The notes: generated by a model from the letters alone, not told the origin. Counted from the first letter of the stretch, positions 35,456 through 43,416 are shown. The stretch: 64,000 nucleotides of DNA from Cellulosilyticum lentocellum DSM 5427 (GCF_000178835.2 NC_015275.1:889001-953000), one strand, 5' to 3'. A program made the numbers and translations.

Positions 35456-35610
35456 TTGCATCCTCCTCCCACATAGCAGGGAGTTTACTCTAATAGGTAT
35501 TGCTATGTATATAGGTCAAATAGTTTATGGTTGATTTTACTAGAGTGATACGAAATAGATAACTATATTTATAGTAAATGATAATTTCTAAAAAGTAAAT
35601 AATTTTCTGA

Positions 35611-35655
35611 AAAGGAGGAAAGAGTGGCGGCCGCTTAAATCTCTAGAGTACTCCT
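35611..35655. promoter_or_regulatory. Palindrome cluster at the methyltransferase start
   Basis: A strong ribosome site, AAAGGAGG (35611-35618), is followed by GTG and a four-codon frame ending in TAA. Three 8-bp palindromes lie in the same 30 bases: GCGGCCGC (35627-35634), CTCTAGAG (35641-35648) and GAGTACTC (overlapping, 35646-35653). CTCCT at 35651-35655 can pair with the AGGAG of the ribosome site. This looks like a translational or DNA-level control element. Confidence 0.5.
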
Positions 35656-35662
35656 AAAAGAT

Positions 35663-37183
35663 ATGGGATTAATAGTTGATAACTTTGCAGGTGGGGGCGG
35701 TGCTTCCACAGGAATAGAACTAGCAACTGGAAGAAGTCCAGACATAGCAATTAATCATGATGAAGCAGCTATATTGATGCATAAGACTAATCACCCAAGT
35801 ACAAAGCATTATCAAGAAAGTGTTTGGGATATTGATATAAAAAAGGTAACAGCAGGACAGCAAGTAGATTTAGCTTGGTTTAGTCCAGATTGTAAACACT
35901 TCTCAAAAGCTAAAGGTGGAAAGCCTTTAGAGAAAAAAATAAGAGGTTTGGCATGGATTGTTTTAAAGTGGGCAGGAACAGTAAAGCCGAGGGTAATTAT
36001 TCTTGAGAACGTGGAGGAGTTTCAGACATGGGGACCTTTAAAGAAGGGACGACCTGTAAAAAGTAAAAAAGGCGACACGTTCAATAAGTGGAAAAAGCAA
36101 CTTGAAGATTTAGGATACCAGGTACAGCACAGAGAGTTAAAAGCATGTGATTATGGGGCACCAACAAGCAGAAAAAGATTTTTCTTGATTGCTAGATGTG
36201 ATGGTCAGCCTATAAAGTGGCCAGAACCTACACACTCAAATAAAGATAGTATAGAGGTTCAGTTTGGACTTAAGGAACCTTACAAAACAGCAGCAGATAT
36301 TATTGATTGGTCTATACCCTGTAATTCTATATTTGAGAGAAGTAAGCCACTAGCAGAAAATACATTAAAAAGAATAGCTAAAGGGTTAGAGAAGTTTGTG
36401 TTTAATAATCCAGAACCTTTTATATTAAGCATTGGTCAAACAGGATTTAGCAGTGATCGTACAAGGAACATACATGAGCCAATAAACACAATAGTTAGCA
36501 AAGCAGAAGCTTGCTTGGTAGCACCTACATTGATTCAGTACCACACAGAGACAACAAAAAATGGAGTTAGAGGACAATCATTAAATGAGCCAATAAATAC
36601 ACTGGATGCCTCTAATAGATATGGATTAGTAAGTGCATTTATTTCTAAAGCATATGCAGGAGAAAGTAGATCAGTTGCTAGTAGCATAGATGATTGTGTA
36701 CATACAATAACAGCTAGACCATGTTTTTCACTTGTAGAAGTAGCTTTGGGAGATGTAAAAGACCATTCGGAAGAGGTACAAGCATTTTTAGACAAGTACT
36801 ATGGTAAAGCAGTATTTGGAGATAGGAAAGCACATGATGAGGCATTTCTAATTAAGTACTATGGACAGGGTACAGGGCAAGATATAAAGGCATCTTTAGA
36901 CACGATTACAAGTAAGGATAGGTTCGGATTAGTAACTATCAAGGGTGAAGAATACAAGATTATAGATATAGGACTTAGGATGCTAGAGCCTCATGAGTTA
37001 TTTGCAGCACAGGGATTTCCAAGTAACTACATAATAGACCATGATTACAAAGGGAATGTATATCCTAAGACTAAACAAGTAGCAAGATGTGGGAATGCAG
37101 TTCCTCCACCGTTTTCAAAAGCACTTGTAGAGGCTAATTGTGGTTGGTTATGTAAGAGTAAAGACGGTAAAGAAGCTATCTAA
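35663..37183 (+). CDS. Phage C5-cytosine DNA methyltransferase
   Basis: 506 aa. Motif I DNFAGGGGASTGIEL, catalytic Cys77 in SPDCKHFSKAKGGK (Asp in place of the usual second Pro), ENV box at 115-117 (ILENVEEF), and the C-terminal EPHELFAAQGFPSNYI plus QVARCGNAVPPPFSKALV are all present. The target-recognition part holds four imperfect repeats of the type EPINTL-x-RYGLV. No restriction partner is adjacent, so it probably protects phage DNA or resets host marks. No clear ribosome site precedes its ATG; see the palindrome cluster upstream. Confidence 0.92.
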   Translation: MGLIVDNFAGGGGASTGIELATGRSPDIAINHDEAAILMHKTNHPSTKHYQESVWDIDIKKVTAGQQVDLAWFSPDCKHFSKAKGGKPLEKKIRGLAWIVLKWAGTVKPRVIILENVEEFQTWGPLKKGRPVKSKKGDTFNKWKKQLEDLGYQVQHRELKACDYGAPTSRKRFFLIARCDGQPIKWPEPTHSNKDSIEVQFGLKEPYKTAADIIDWSIPCNSIFERSKPLAENTLKRIAKGLEKFVFNNPEPFILSIGQTGFSSDRTRNIHEPINTIVSKAEACLVAPTLIQYHTETTKNGVRGQSLNEPINTLDASNRYGLVSAFISKAYAGESRSVASSIDDCVHTITARPCFSLVEVALGDVKDHSEEVQAFLDKYYGKAVFGDRKAHDEAFLIKYYGQGTGQDIKASLDTITSKDRFGLVTIKGEEYKIIDIGLRMLEPHELFAAQGFPSNYIIDHDYKGNVYPKTKQVARCGNAVPPPFSKALVEANCGWLCKSKDGKEAI

Positions 37184-37197
37184 ACAAAATGAATTTT

Positions 37198-37229
37198 TAT
37201 ATCTACCCCGTTGATATAGGGTAGATATA
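37198..37229. terminator. Hairpin between methyltransferase and reverse-strand gene
   Basis: A perfect 11-bp stem TATATCTACCC / GGGTAGATATA with a 10-base loop sits between converging genes. T tracts are weak on both strands, so efficiency is uncertain. Confidence 0.5.
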
Positions 37230-37237
37230 AGGTTGCT

Positions 37238-37522
37238 TTATTTTTGGTAAGTATCTATAAAAGCTTGCCCGGATTCAGATATGCTAGGAACAGGTTCAAC
37301 ACCCATTATATCAAGATGGTATTGTGGATTACCAATTACGGGAAAGTTATTTAGAAAAGCTATATTTCCAATATATCCTTTACCGATTACTAAACCTATT
37401 GCGATTTGGAATAATTCTTGATTAAAGTCAACATTAATAAATGGAATTCCAGTTGGACTTAAGTGAAAGTTATTCAGTATTTCATAGATAGCTTGATTTA
37501 TTTGTTCTTTAGTATATAACAT
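37238..37522 (-). CDS. Prophage accessory protein, 94 aa
   Basis: It begins MLYTKEQINQAIYEILNNFH, behind AAAGGAGAAA. The N-terminal helix pattern and the predicted alpha-beta arrangement (FQIAIGLVIGKGYIGNIAF) recall small winged-helix (YjcQ-like) phage proteins, but I cannot assign it. It is one of three reverse-strand cassettes that share a promoter type. Confidence 0.65.
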   Translation of the reverse strand: MLYTKEQINQAIYEILNNFHLSPTGIPFINVDFNQELFQIAIGLVIGKGYIGNIAFLNNFPVIGNPQYHLDIMGVEPVPSISESGQAFIDTYQK

Positions 37523-37571
37523 GCTTATTTCTCCTTTCTCTTTAGTATTTCAGTAAATACCTGATAAAAGA

Positions 37572-37605
37572 ATTATAGAGTTTAAAGTAAATAAAAAATG
37601 TCGAA
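37572..37605 (-). promoter_or_regulatory. Reverse-strand promoter with Spo0A-box-like element (copy A)
   Basis: On the reverse strand TTCGACA (37599-37605) lies 21 bp before TATAAT (37572-37577). The surrounding ~110 bp (37524-37635) are closely similar to 37980-38093 (copy B). Confidence 0.6.
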
Positions 37606-37631
37606 AACAGTAATTTAAAAAATACGAATTT

Positions 37632-37669
37632 AAAAAAGTTGCTAGTGTGAATTGATTCCAACTAGCAAC
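37632..37669 (-). terminator. Terminator of the Cas2/VapD-like gene
   Basis: The stem GTTGCTAGT / ACTAGCAAC is followed on the reverse strand by TTTTTTAAA. Confidence 0.85.
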
Positions 37670-37683
37670 ATAGATAGTGGTTG

Positions 37684-37977
37684 TTATCTTAAAGATGTAA
37701 AGGCTAAATATTTTAAGTTAATTAAATCATATTCAGCTATAGGATTCTTTCCAGCAGCAGTTTCGCCTAATTCTGCTACAAATATTCTAGATTTATCACT
37801 GAGGGTGGTTAAGAGATTGTCAGCGATTTCTTTGCAAGAACATTCATCTATGGTTGATATTAACCAACTTGAATCAGTTAGTTGCAATCCACCATATTCA
37901 TATTCTAGTAATTTGTTGAATGATTCAATATCATTATCACCTACTAGTTGATATGTAACTAATAACATTTTAAACAT
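37684..37977 (-). CDS. Cas2/VapD-like small protein
   Basis: 97 aa. The pattern KMLLVTYQLV, then LTDSSWLISTIDECSCKEIADNL, then SRIFVAELGE fits the ferredoxin-like fold of Cas2/VapD-type and SinR-annotated small proteins (YxL...D-S-x-W-L-V...D...V.E.G). No CRISPR array or cas1 is near. Relatives act as RNases in some toxin systems; activity here is unknown. Internal Met residue 4 could be an alternative start. It is an independent reverse-strand cassette with its own promoter and terminator. Confidence 0.6.
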   Translation of the reverse strand: MFKMLLVTYQLVGDNDIESFNKLLEYEYGGLQLTDSSWLISTIDECSCKEIADNLLTTLSDKSRIFVAELGETAAGKNPIAEYDLINLKYLAFTSLR

Positions 37978-38029
37978 AATGCTATTTCTCCTTTCTCTTT
38001 AGTATTCCAAGCATGTACTTGATAAGAGC

Positions 38030-38063
38030 ATTATAGAACTTAAAGTAAATAAAGAATGTCGAA
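38030..38063 (-). promoter_or_regulatory. Reverse-strand promoter with Spo0A-box-like element (copy B)
   Basis: TTCGACA (38057-38063) and TATAAT (38030-38035) on the reverse strand, again 21 bp apart, before the Cas2/VapD-like gene. Confidence 0.6.
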
Positions 38064-38102
38064 AATAGTAACTAAAAAATAAGAATTTTAAGAGGTGAAA
38101 CT

Positions 38103-38270
38103 ATGAGATTTATGAAATGTGCTGATTGTCAGTATAATAGCACAAAGTATTTAAAAGGTAAGCCTGAATGGTATTGTATGTATTTTAAAATATTGTGTGA
38201 AAAAGTTACTTGTGAAAATTGCTATGATGATGAAAGTACATTACCTAATGATAAAGAAAAATATGATTAA
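38103..38270 (+). CDS. Small cysteine-rich protein, 55 aa
   Basis: MRFMKCADCQYNSTKYLKG is followed by WYCMYFKILCEKVTCENCYD. Six cysteines in CxxC, C, C and CxxC arrangement suggest a zinc-binding knuckle. The site AAGAGGTGA precedes ATG. Unknown function. Confidence 0.65.
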   Translation: MRFMKCADCQYNSTKYLKGKPEWYCMYFKILCEKVTCENCYDDESTLPNDKEKYD

Positions 38271-38306
38271 TAAAATCCAAAATTGATAAAGACATAGGAG
38301 GTATAT

Positions 38307-38591
38307 ATGACAAATGAACAGCTTGAACAAGCTAATGAAATAAAGAAAGAAATTATTACTTTAGAAGCAGAAGTTGAACAAATGATTGTACACAAAGAAT
38401 CATTTATATTAAGACAGCTTAGAAAGGTTATTGATTTGCCAAGTAAGAAAACACACTACAACTTATATTGTACTAATAATCTAGACTGCATCGGAAGTAC
38501 AGTTGTTTTAAGAGAAGATGAAGTGGAAATGTTGACGAACTATAAAAAACAGAGGATTGAACAGCTAAGTAAGCAGCTTGAAAGCATTTAA
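38307..38591 (+). CDS. Phage coiled-coil protein, 94 aa
   Basis: N- and C-terminal coiled coils (TNEQLEQANEIKKEIITLEA; NYKKQRIEQLSKQLESI) flank a short middle part. AGGAGGT precedes ATG. No assignable family. Confidence 0.65.
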   Translation: MTNEQLEQANEIKKEIITLEAEVEQMIVHKESFILRQLRKVIDLPSKKTHYNLYCTNNLDCIGSTVVLREDEVEMLTNYKKQRIEQLSKQLESI

Positions 38592-38619
38592 ATAAATCTA
38601 AGAATAAGGGGTGAAGTAG

Positions 38620-38967
38620 ATGGATGGATTAATTATTAAAACACCTTATATTGACTGGATACTAAAAGGAGAAAAGACAATAGAGTTAAGGGGATTTAAT
38701 ACTAGGAAGAGAGGAAAGATTGCATTAATAGAAAGTGGGACAGGTTGTGTAGTAGGGACAGTAGAGATAACAAATGCTTTTGAGATAGCTACTAAATCAC
38801 AATATGAAAAGCTTAGACTAAGACATTGTGTAGGAGCAGAAAGAAAGGATATTAGATATAAGAGGCTATGGGCATGGGAACTTGAAAAGCCAGAAATGTT
38901 TGAAGAACCTATACCATATGAGCAACAGAAAGGACAGCAAGTATGGGTTAAGAATGCACTAAGATAG
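38620..38967 (+). CDS. ASCH domain protein
   Basis: 115 aa. The motif TPYIDWILKGEKTIELRGF, with GKIALIESGTGCVVGTVEI and a C-terminal WAWELEKPEMFEEPIPY, is typical of ASCH (PUA-like) domains. These bind RNA or act on modified nucleosides; some are amidohydrolases for N4-acetylcytidine. In phages their role is unclear. It could regulate late expression given its place before the ArpU-like gene. Confidence 0.85.
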   Translation: MDGLIIKTPYIDWILKGEKTIELRGFNTRKRGKIALIESGTGCVVGTVEITNAFEIATKSQYEKLRLRHCVGAERKDIRYKRLWAWELEKPEMFEEPIPYEQQKGQQVWVKNALR

Positions 38968-38978
38968 GAGGAGGCTAC

Positions 38979-39527
38979 ATGGGAGAAGATGCAGCAGCAT
39001 TAATTAACAAACGGTTAGATGAAATGGAAAAGAAAATAATAGCAGTAGTTAAACAAGAACTTACTAAAGAGAAAATAGAAGTCAAGAGATATAATAAGAA
39101 ACTACATAACTCAAAGCTATTACTTAGGAACTACAAGAGATTTCAAACACATTGTACAGAATCACAGTTCACAGCTACTCAACTAATAGATAGTGAACTA
39201 ATAGAAATGATAAAGGATGCAGACAATATAGATGATAATAATATCTATATTGAAAGTATCTTAAGGACAAAAGAAAGAACAGCCATCATGTTAAATCATA
39301 TTAAGCGTGTATTAGATTTCTATATGTATACAGCAGAAAGCAGTGATCAAGAGCCGTACAGAAGAAGAGCAAAGGTAATCAAGTATAAATATATTGATGG
39401 AAAAGGAAATGAAGAGATAGCAGCAAGATTAAATATACATACACGAACAGTTGATAAAGATATAGATAAGGCAATAGCAGAAATAAGCCCCTTACTATTT
39501 GGTATTGATGGGATAAAGCTAGAGTAG
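38979..39527 (+). CDS. ArpU/RinA-type late transcription regulator
   Basis: 182 aa. A coiled N-terminal half is followed by a sigma-70 region-4-like helix-turn-helix (VIKYKYIDGKGNEEIAARLNIHTRTVDKDIDKAI). In related phages this protein lies immediately upstream of the terminase genes and switches on the late operon; the same order is seen here. It is the last gene of the early transcript, followed by a strong terminator. Confidence 0.82.
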   Translation: MGEDAAALINKRLDEMEKKIIAVVKQELTKEKIEVKRYNKKLHNSKLLLRNYKRFQTHCTESQFTATQLIDSELIEMIKDADNIDDNNIYIESILRTKERTAIMLNHIKRVLDFYMYTAESSDQEPYRRRAKVIKYKYIDGKGNEEIAARLNIHTRTVDKDIDKAIAEISPLLFGIDGIKLE

Positions 39528-39669
39528 ACAATGGGCGAAAAGTGGGCAATTGCAGGGCATATTATAAAAGTAGTATGATAAAGTTGTAAAATTAAATGGT
39601 GAATCAAATCTAGCTATATTGAAGAAGGAAAGCTAGGAGTATTAAAAATTTAACATGATTACATTACAC

Positions 39670-39710
39670 AAAAAGAAGGAAGCTAAGTTGATAGCTTCCT
39701 TCTTTTTATT
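39670..39710 (+). terminator. Terminator at the end of the early operon
   Basis: A 16-bp stem AAAAAGAAGGAAGCTA / TAGCTTCCTTCTTTTT with a 6-base loop. A possible late promoter, TTGCAG-N18-TATGAT, is upstream near 39551-39580; late transcription would then need to pass this hairpin. Confidence 0.85.
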
Positions 39711-39720
39711 TGGAGGACAT

Positions 39721-40023
39721 ATGAACAGAAGCGAACCTAAAAGATATAAGACCAGAAGGTGGCAGTTAAAGAGAGAAAAAATCCTAAGAAGAGATAAGTA
39801 CATGTGCCAGTTAAGTAAGAGATATGGAAAGAGAGTAGATGCAACAATAGTTCATCATATCTATCCTATTGAAGAGTATCCAGAGTACAAATGGTCCGAC
39901 TGGAATCTCATATCATTGTGTGAAGCAGAGCATAACAAGATGCATGATAGAGTGACAAAGAAACTGACAGCAGCAGGTGAAGAGCTGATGAGAAGAACAA
40001 TCCCCCCACTAAAAAATAATTAA
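39721..40023 (+). CDS. HNH endonuclease
   Basis: 100 aa from ATG 39721 behind TTTGGAGGA. It contains RRDKYMCQLSKRYGKRVDATIVHHIYPIEEYP and LISLCEAEHNKMHDR, the HNH metal finger. Small HNH proteins beside terminase genes are needed for DNA cutting at packaging in HK97-like phages with cos ends. Confidence 0.92.
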   Translation: MNRSEPKRYKTRRWQLKREKILRRDKYMCQLSKRYGKRVDATIVHHIYPIEEYPEYKWSDWNLISLCEAEHNKMHDRVTKKLTAAGEELMRRTIPPLKNN

Positions 40024-40100
40024 TCTAAAAACATTAGGGACCGATGGGGGGGAACATTTCCAATAGAACGCAAAATTTGAAAAAGGGGGGTAAGGCAAAA

Positions 40101-40496
40101 ATGGCAATGACAGAAGATGAAAAAAAGATAAAGAAGATAGTTAAAAAGACTATTGCAGATCTAGAAGAAATTGCGATTTATAAACCCCAATTCAATAGCA
40201 CAATTCAACTTTATGCTGAAACAAAATACCAATATGACATATTGATGAAGCAGTTCTATGAGAGTGGATGCAAGGTGACAGAAGAATATACAAACAAGGC
40301 AGGATTTACAAACGTAAGAAAGACAGCCATATATCTAGCACTTGAAACACTAAGAAGGGACATAATCAATCATGAGAATATATTGGGACTAACTCCGGCA
40401 GGCTTAAGAAAAATAAATGAAGCAGAACTAAAAGGTAAAAAGAAAAAGAGTAGGTTAATAGAGGCATTGAAGAGCATTGAGCAAAACACTTCATAA
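40101..40496 (+). CDS. terS: Terminase small subunit, P27 family
   Basis: 131 aa from ATG 40101, 10 bases after AAAAGGGGGG. The P27-family pattern is visible: DLEEIAIYKPQFNSTIQLYA near the start and the C-terminal NILGLTPAGLRKINEAEL. It recognises phage DNA for packaging. It overlaps terL by 20 bases. Confidence 0.88.
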   Translation: MAMTEDEKKIKKIVKKTIADLEEIAIYKPQFNSTIQLYAETKYQYDILMKQFYESGCKVTEEYTNKAGFTNVRKTAIYLALETLRRDIINHENILGLTPAGLRKINEAELKGKKKKSRLIEALKSIEQNTS

Positions 40497-42207
40497 AAAC
40501 TACGAAGAGGTAATAACATACGCAAAGAATGTTGTTACTAGAAAGAAAATAGCCTGCAAGGAATTAGTACAAGCCTGCAATAGATTTTTTGATGATTTAG
40601 AGAATGAAAAATACGATTTTAACCCAAGGGATGCAGAGTTTTGTATACAGATTATAGAATGTACTTTTGTTCATAACAAGGGCGAGAGTTTAGATGGTAA
40701 ACCATTGCAAGGTAAACATTTTTTATTAGAACCTTGGGAGAAATTTATTATTTATAACCTAGTAGGATTCTTTCTAAAAGGGACAACTATAAGAAGATTT
40801 AAGGAAGCATTCATATTTATTCCTCGTAAGAATGGGAAGACAAGTTTTATTGCAGCATTGGCATGGTCACTTGCTTTATTGCAAAGGCGAGCAGGTTCAA
40901 GTATCTACATAACAAGCGCAGCATTAGATCAATCATTGCAAAGTTGGAAGTTTATCCACTACAACATTAAGGAAATGGAAGAAGAGGACAGCTTTAGAAT
41001 ACTAGATAATAACCAAGAACATTCGATATCTGGAGAGTTTGAGGATGGAAGCTTATTTATAAAGGCATTAGCAGCAAATCCAGACAGACAAGATTCTCTA
41101 AATTGTAATGTTGGGATAGCAGATGAGATACATGCTTATAAGAAAGCGAAGCAGTACAACATCATTAAAGAGGCTATGAAGGCATATACAAACAAATTAA
41201 TGATAGGCATAACAACGGCAGGGGATAACATGGCAAGTTTCTGTTATAACAAGTTGCAATATTGCCTAAAGATTTTAAGTAAGACTATTACAGATGAATC
41301 CTATTTTGTTTTTGTTTGTAGAGCAGAGCAACATGAAAATGGGGATGTGGACTTTACTGATCCAGTACAGCATGAGAAGGCAAATCCAAACTATGGAATA
41401 ACTATAAGGCCATCAGATATGATGGATGAGGCATTGCAAGCGCTTAATGATCCACAACAGCGCAAGGATTTCTTAGCAAAGTCACTAAATATTTACACAT
41501 CAGCATTAAAAGCATATTTCAACATTGATGAGTTTAGGGAAAGTGACAAACAGTATGACTGGACAATCGAAGAACTTGCAAAATTGCCTATAACTTGGTA
41601 TGGGGGCGCAGACCTTTCTAAGCTACATGACTTAACGGCAGCAGCAATATATGGCACTTATACAGTAGATGGTAAAGATATTGATATTTGTATATCTCAT
41701 GCATGGTTTCCAGTTACCCAAGCACACAAGAAAGCAGATGAGGATGCAATACCTCTATTTGGTTGGAAGGATGATGGTTGGCTTGATATGTGTAACACAC
41801 CAACCGTTAACTATGCAGACATAGTCAATTGGTTTATAAAGATGAAGAAAATGGGATTCAAGATAAAGCAAGTAGGCCATGATAGAAAGTTTTGCAGAGA
41901 ATACTTTATCTTGATGAAGAAAAAAGGATTTAACATTATAGACCAACCACAGTACTTTTATAAAAAGTCAGAAGGCTTTAGACATATAGAGCAGAAAGCA
42001 AAAAACAAAGAGTTTTATTACTTGCACTCACAAGCGTATGAGTATTGCGTGGAAAATGTAAGTGCTGTAGAGAAGACAGATGATATGATCCAGTACGAAA
42101 AGGTAATGCCGACACAGCGTATTGATATATTTGACGCTTCTGTATTTGCTTGTGTAAGAAAATTAGAAGCATTAGATGATGAAAAGAAAATCAATAAATG
42201 GTTTTAA
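40477..42207 (+). CDS. terL: Terminase large subunit
   Basis: 576 aa starting at TTG 40477 inside terS; the conserved N-terminal region (YAKNVVTRKKIACKELVQAC) would be lost from any later start. The ATPase domain has Walker A PRKNGKTSFIAALAWSLAL and Walker B-like GIADEIHAY; the nuclease domain has WYGGADLSKLHDLTA and later acidic residues. This is the packaging motor of HK97-type phages. Confidence 0.95.
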   Translation: MSKTLHKNYEEVITYAKNVVTRKKIACKELVQACNRFFDDLENEKYDFNPRDAEFCIQIIECTFVHNKGESLDGKPLQGKHFLLEPWEKFIIYNLVGFFLKGTTIRRFKEAFIFIPRKNGKTSFIAALAWSLALLQRRAGSSIYITSAALDQSLQSWKFIHYNIKEMEEEDSFRILDNNQEHSISGEFEDGSLFIKALAANPDRQDSLNCNVGIADEIHAYKKAKQYNIIKEAMKAYTNKLMIGITTAGDNMASFCYNKLQYCLKILSKTITDESYFVFVCRAEQHENGDVDFTDPVQHEKANPNYGITIRPSDMMDEALQALNDPQQRKDFLAKSLNIYTSALKAYFNIDEFRESDKQYDWTIEELAKLPITWYGGADLSKLHDLTAAAIYGTYTVDGKDIDICISHAWFPVTQAHKKADEDAIPLFGWKDDGWLDMCNTPTVNYADIVNWFIKMKKMGFKIKQVGHDRKFCREYFILMKKKGFNIIDQPQYFYKKSEGFRHIEQKAKNKEFYYLHSQAYEYCVENVSAVEKTDDMIQYEKVMPTQRIDIFDASVFACVRKLEALDDEKKINKWF

Positions 42208-42210
42208 GGG

Positions 42211-43416
42211 GTGAGTATTATTTCTAGGAAGAACAAAAATAAGACGAAGGTAAGAAGCGAACCACAAACGCAAACAAGCACATTAGCGTATTGGTTACAA
42301 CATGATGATATTTTATGCCCAACAGGGTATAAACCATTGGCAAAAAATGAAGAGGTAATACAATGTGCCAACATTATAGCAGACTTGGTTTCTAGCATGA
42401 CCATAATGCTTATGCAAAATGGTGAAAATGGGGACACACGTTTAAAGAATGAACTGGCAAGAAAAATGGATGTTAATCCTAATAAGTTAATGGTGAGGAA
42501 GAACTTTATTTATAAGATTGTAAAGGACATGCTTTTGACAGGGAACAGTGTGGCAAGGCCATCTTATAAAGAGGGTTATTTAGACAACATCACACTGTTA
42601 AAAGCAAGTAGTATATCTTTTTACCAAGTAGGAGAAGAGTACAGAATCCTATATAATGCCACAAGCTTTGCACCAGATGAGGTATTGCACTTTGCATTGG
42701 TACCAAACGAGGATGAACCGTTTAGAGGAGAAGGTTATAAAAGTGCCATATTTGAAACGGTAAAGAATTTATTACAGGCAAATGCAACTAAGACAGGATT
42801 TTTAAAGAGCAAGTGGAAGCCTAGCATGATTATTAGTATTAATAGTGATATAGAGGATTTACAGGACAAAGAGAAGAGAAAGAGGATTGTAGGTAGTTAT
42901 ACAGATACAACAGAAGCAGGTGAGCCTTGGCTTATACCAACAGGTGAAATAGATGTAAAGACAATACAACCGCTTACTTTGAATGATCTGGCCATACAAG
43001 ATAGTATTACGCTAGATAAGCGAACAATAGCAGCAGCTTTTCAAATACCTCCATTCATGGTAGGGGTAGGAACTTTTAATAAAGACGAGTACAACAACTT
43101 TGTAAGTACTAAGATTATGTCTATTGCAATGATATTGCAGCAGGAGTTAACTAGAAAACTACTCTATAGCAATGACAAGTATTTTAAATTCAACCCTAAA
43201 TCATTAATGCAGTACAACCTTAGTGAAAAGACAGCATTTGTAAAGGAAATGGTTGGTGGGGGAATGATGAACCGTAATGAAGGTAGAAATGAGTTTGATT
43301 ATTCACCAGTAGACAACGAGGGCATGAATGAGTTTAACGTGTTAGAGAATTACATACCAGTTTCGGATGTAGGTAAGCAAAAGAAACTTATAAAGGAGGG
43401 AAAAGAAGATGAGTAG
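42211..43416 (+). CDS. Portal protein, HK97 family
   Basis: 401 aa. It forms the dodecameric ring through which DNA passes. The features ILCPTGYKPLAKNEEVIQCANIIADLV, FLKSKWKPSMIISIN and KRTIAAAFQIPPFMVGVG are typical. The start is uncertain: GTG 42211 directly abuts AAGGGG with no spacer, and no ATG lies near. An ATT at 42220, 5 bases after AAGGGGTGA, is possible. It overlaps the protease gene by 8 bases. Confidence 0.93.
   Translation: MSIISRKNKNKTKVRSEPQTQTSTLAYWLQHDDILCPTGYKPLAKNEEVIQCANIIADLVSSMTIMLMQNGENGDTRLKNELARKMDVNPNKLMVRKNFIYKIVKDMLLTGNSVARPSYKEGYLDNITLLKASSISFYQVGEEYRILYNATSFAPDEVLHFALVPNEDEPFRGEGYKSAIFETVKNLLQANATKTGFLKSKWKPSMIISINSDIEDLQDKEKRKRIVGSYTDTTEAGEPWLIPTGEIDVKTIQPLTLNDLAIQDSITLDKRTIAAAFQIPPFMVGVGTFNKDEYNNFVSTKIMSIAMILQQELTRKLLYSNDKYFKFNPKSLMQYNLSEKTAFVKEMVGGGMMNRNEGRNEFDYSPVDNEGMNEFNVLENYIPVSDVGKQKKLIKEGKEDE

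Larger units (their letters stand above)
37524..38093 (+). repeat. Pair of ~110-bp direct repeats carrying the cassette promoters
   Basis: Copy 1 (about 37524-37635) and copy 2 (about 37981-38093) share CTCCTTTCTCTTTAGTATT, then ATTATAGA, AAAGTAAATAAA and ATGTCGAAAA at matching places. The span between them holds the Cas2/VapD-like gene, so unequal recombination could delete or add one cassette. Confidence 0.75.

Noticed and set aside
35620-35655. Cloning-vector contamination
   Set aside because: The stretch has NotI-, XbaI- and ScaI-type sites but flanks are continuous phage sequence with a normal gene behind; kept as a finding with a request to check reads.
37684-37977. A CRISPR adaptation module
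   Set aside because: Only a Cas2-like fold pattern is present; no cas1, array or leader is in the window.
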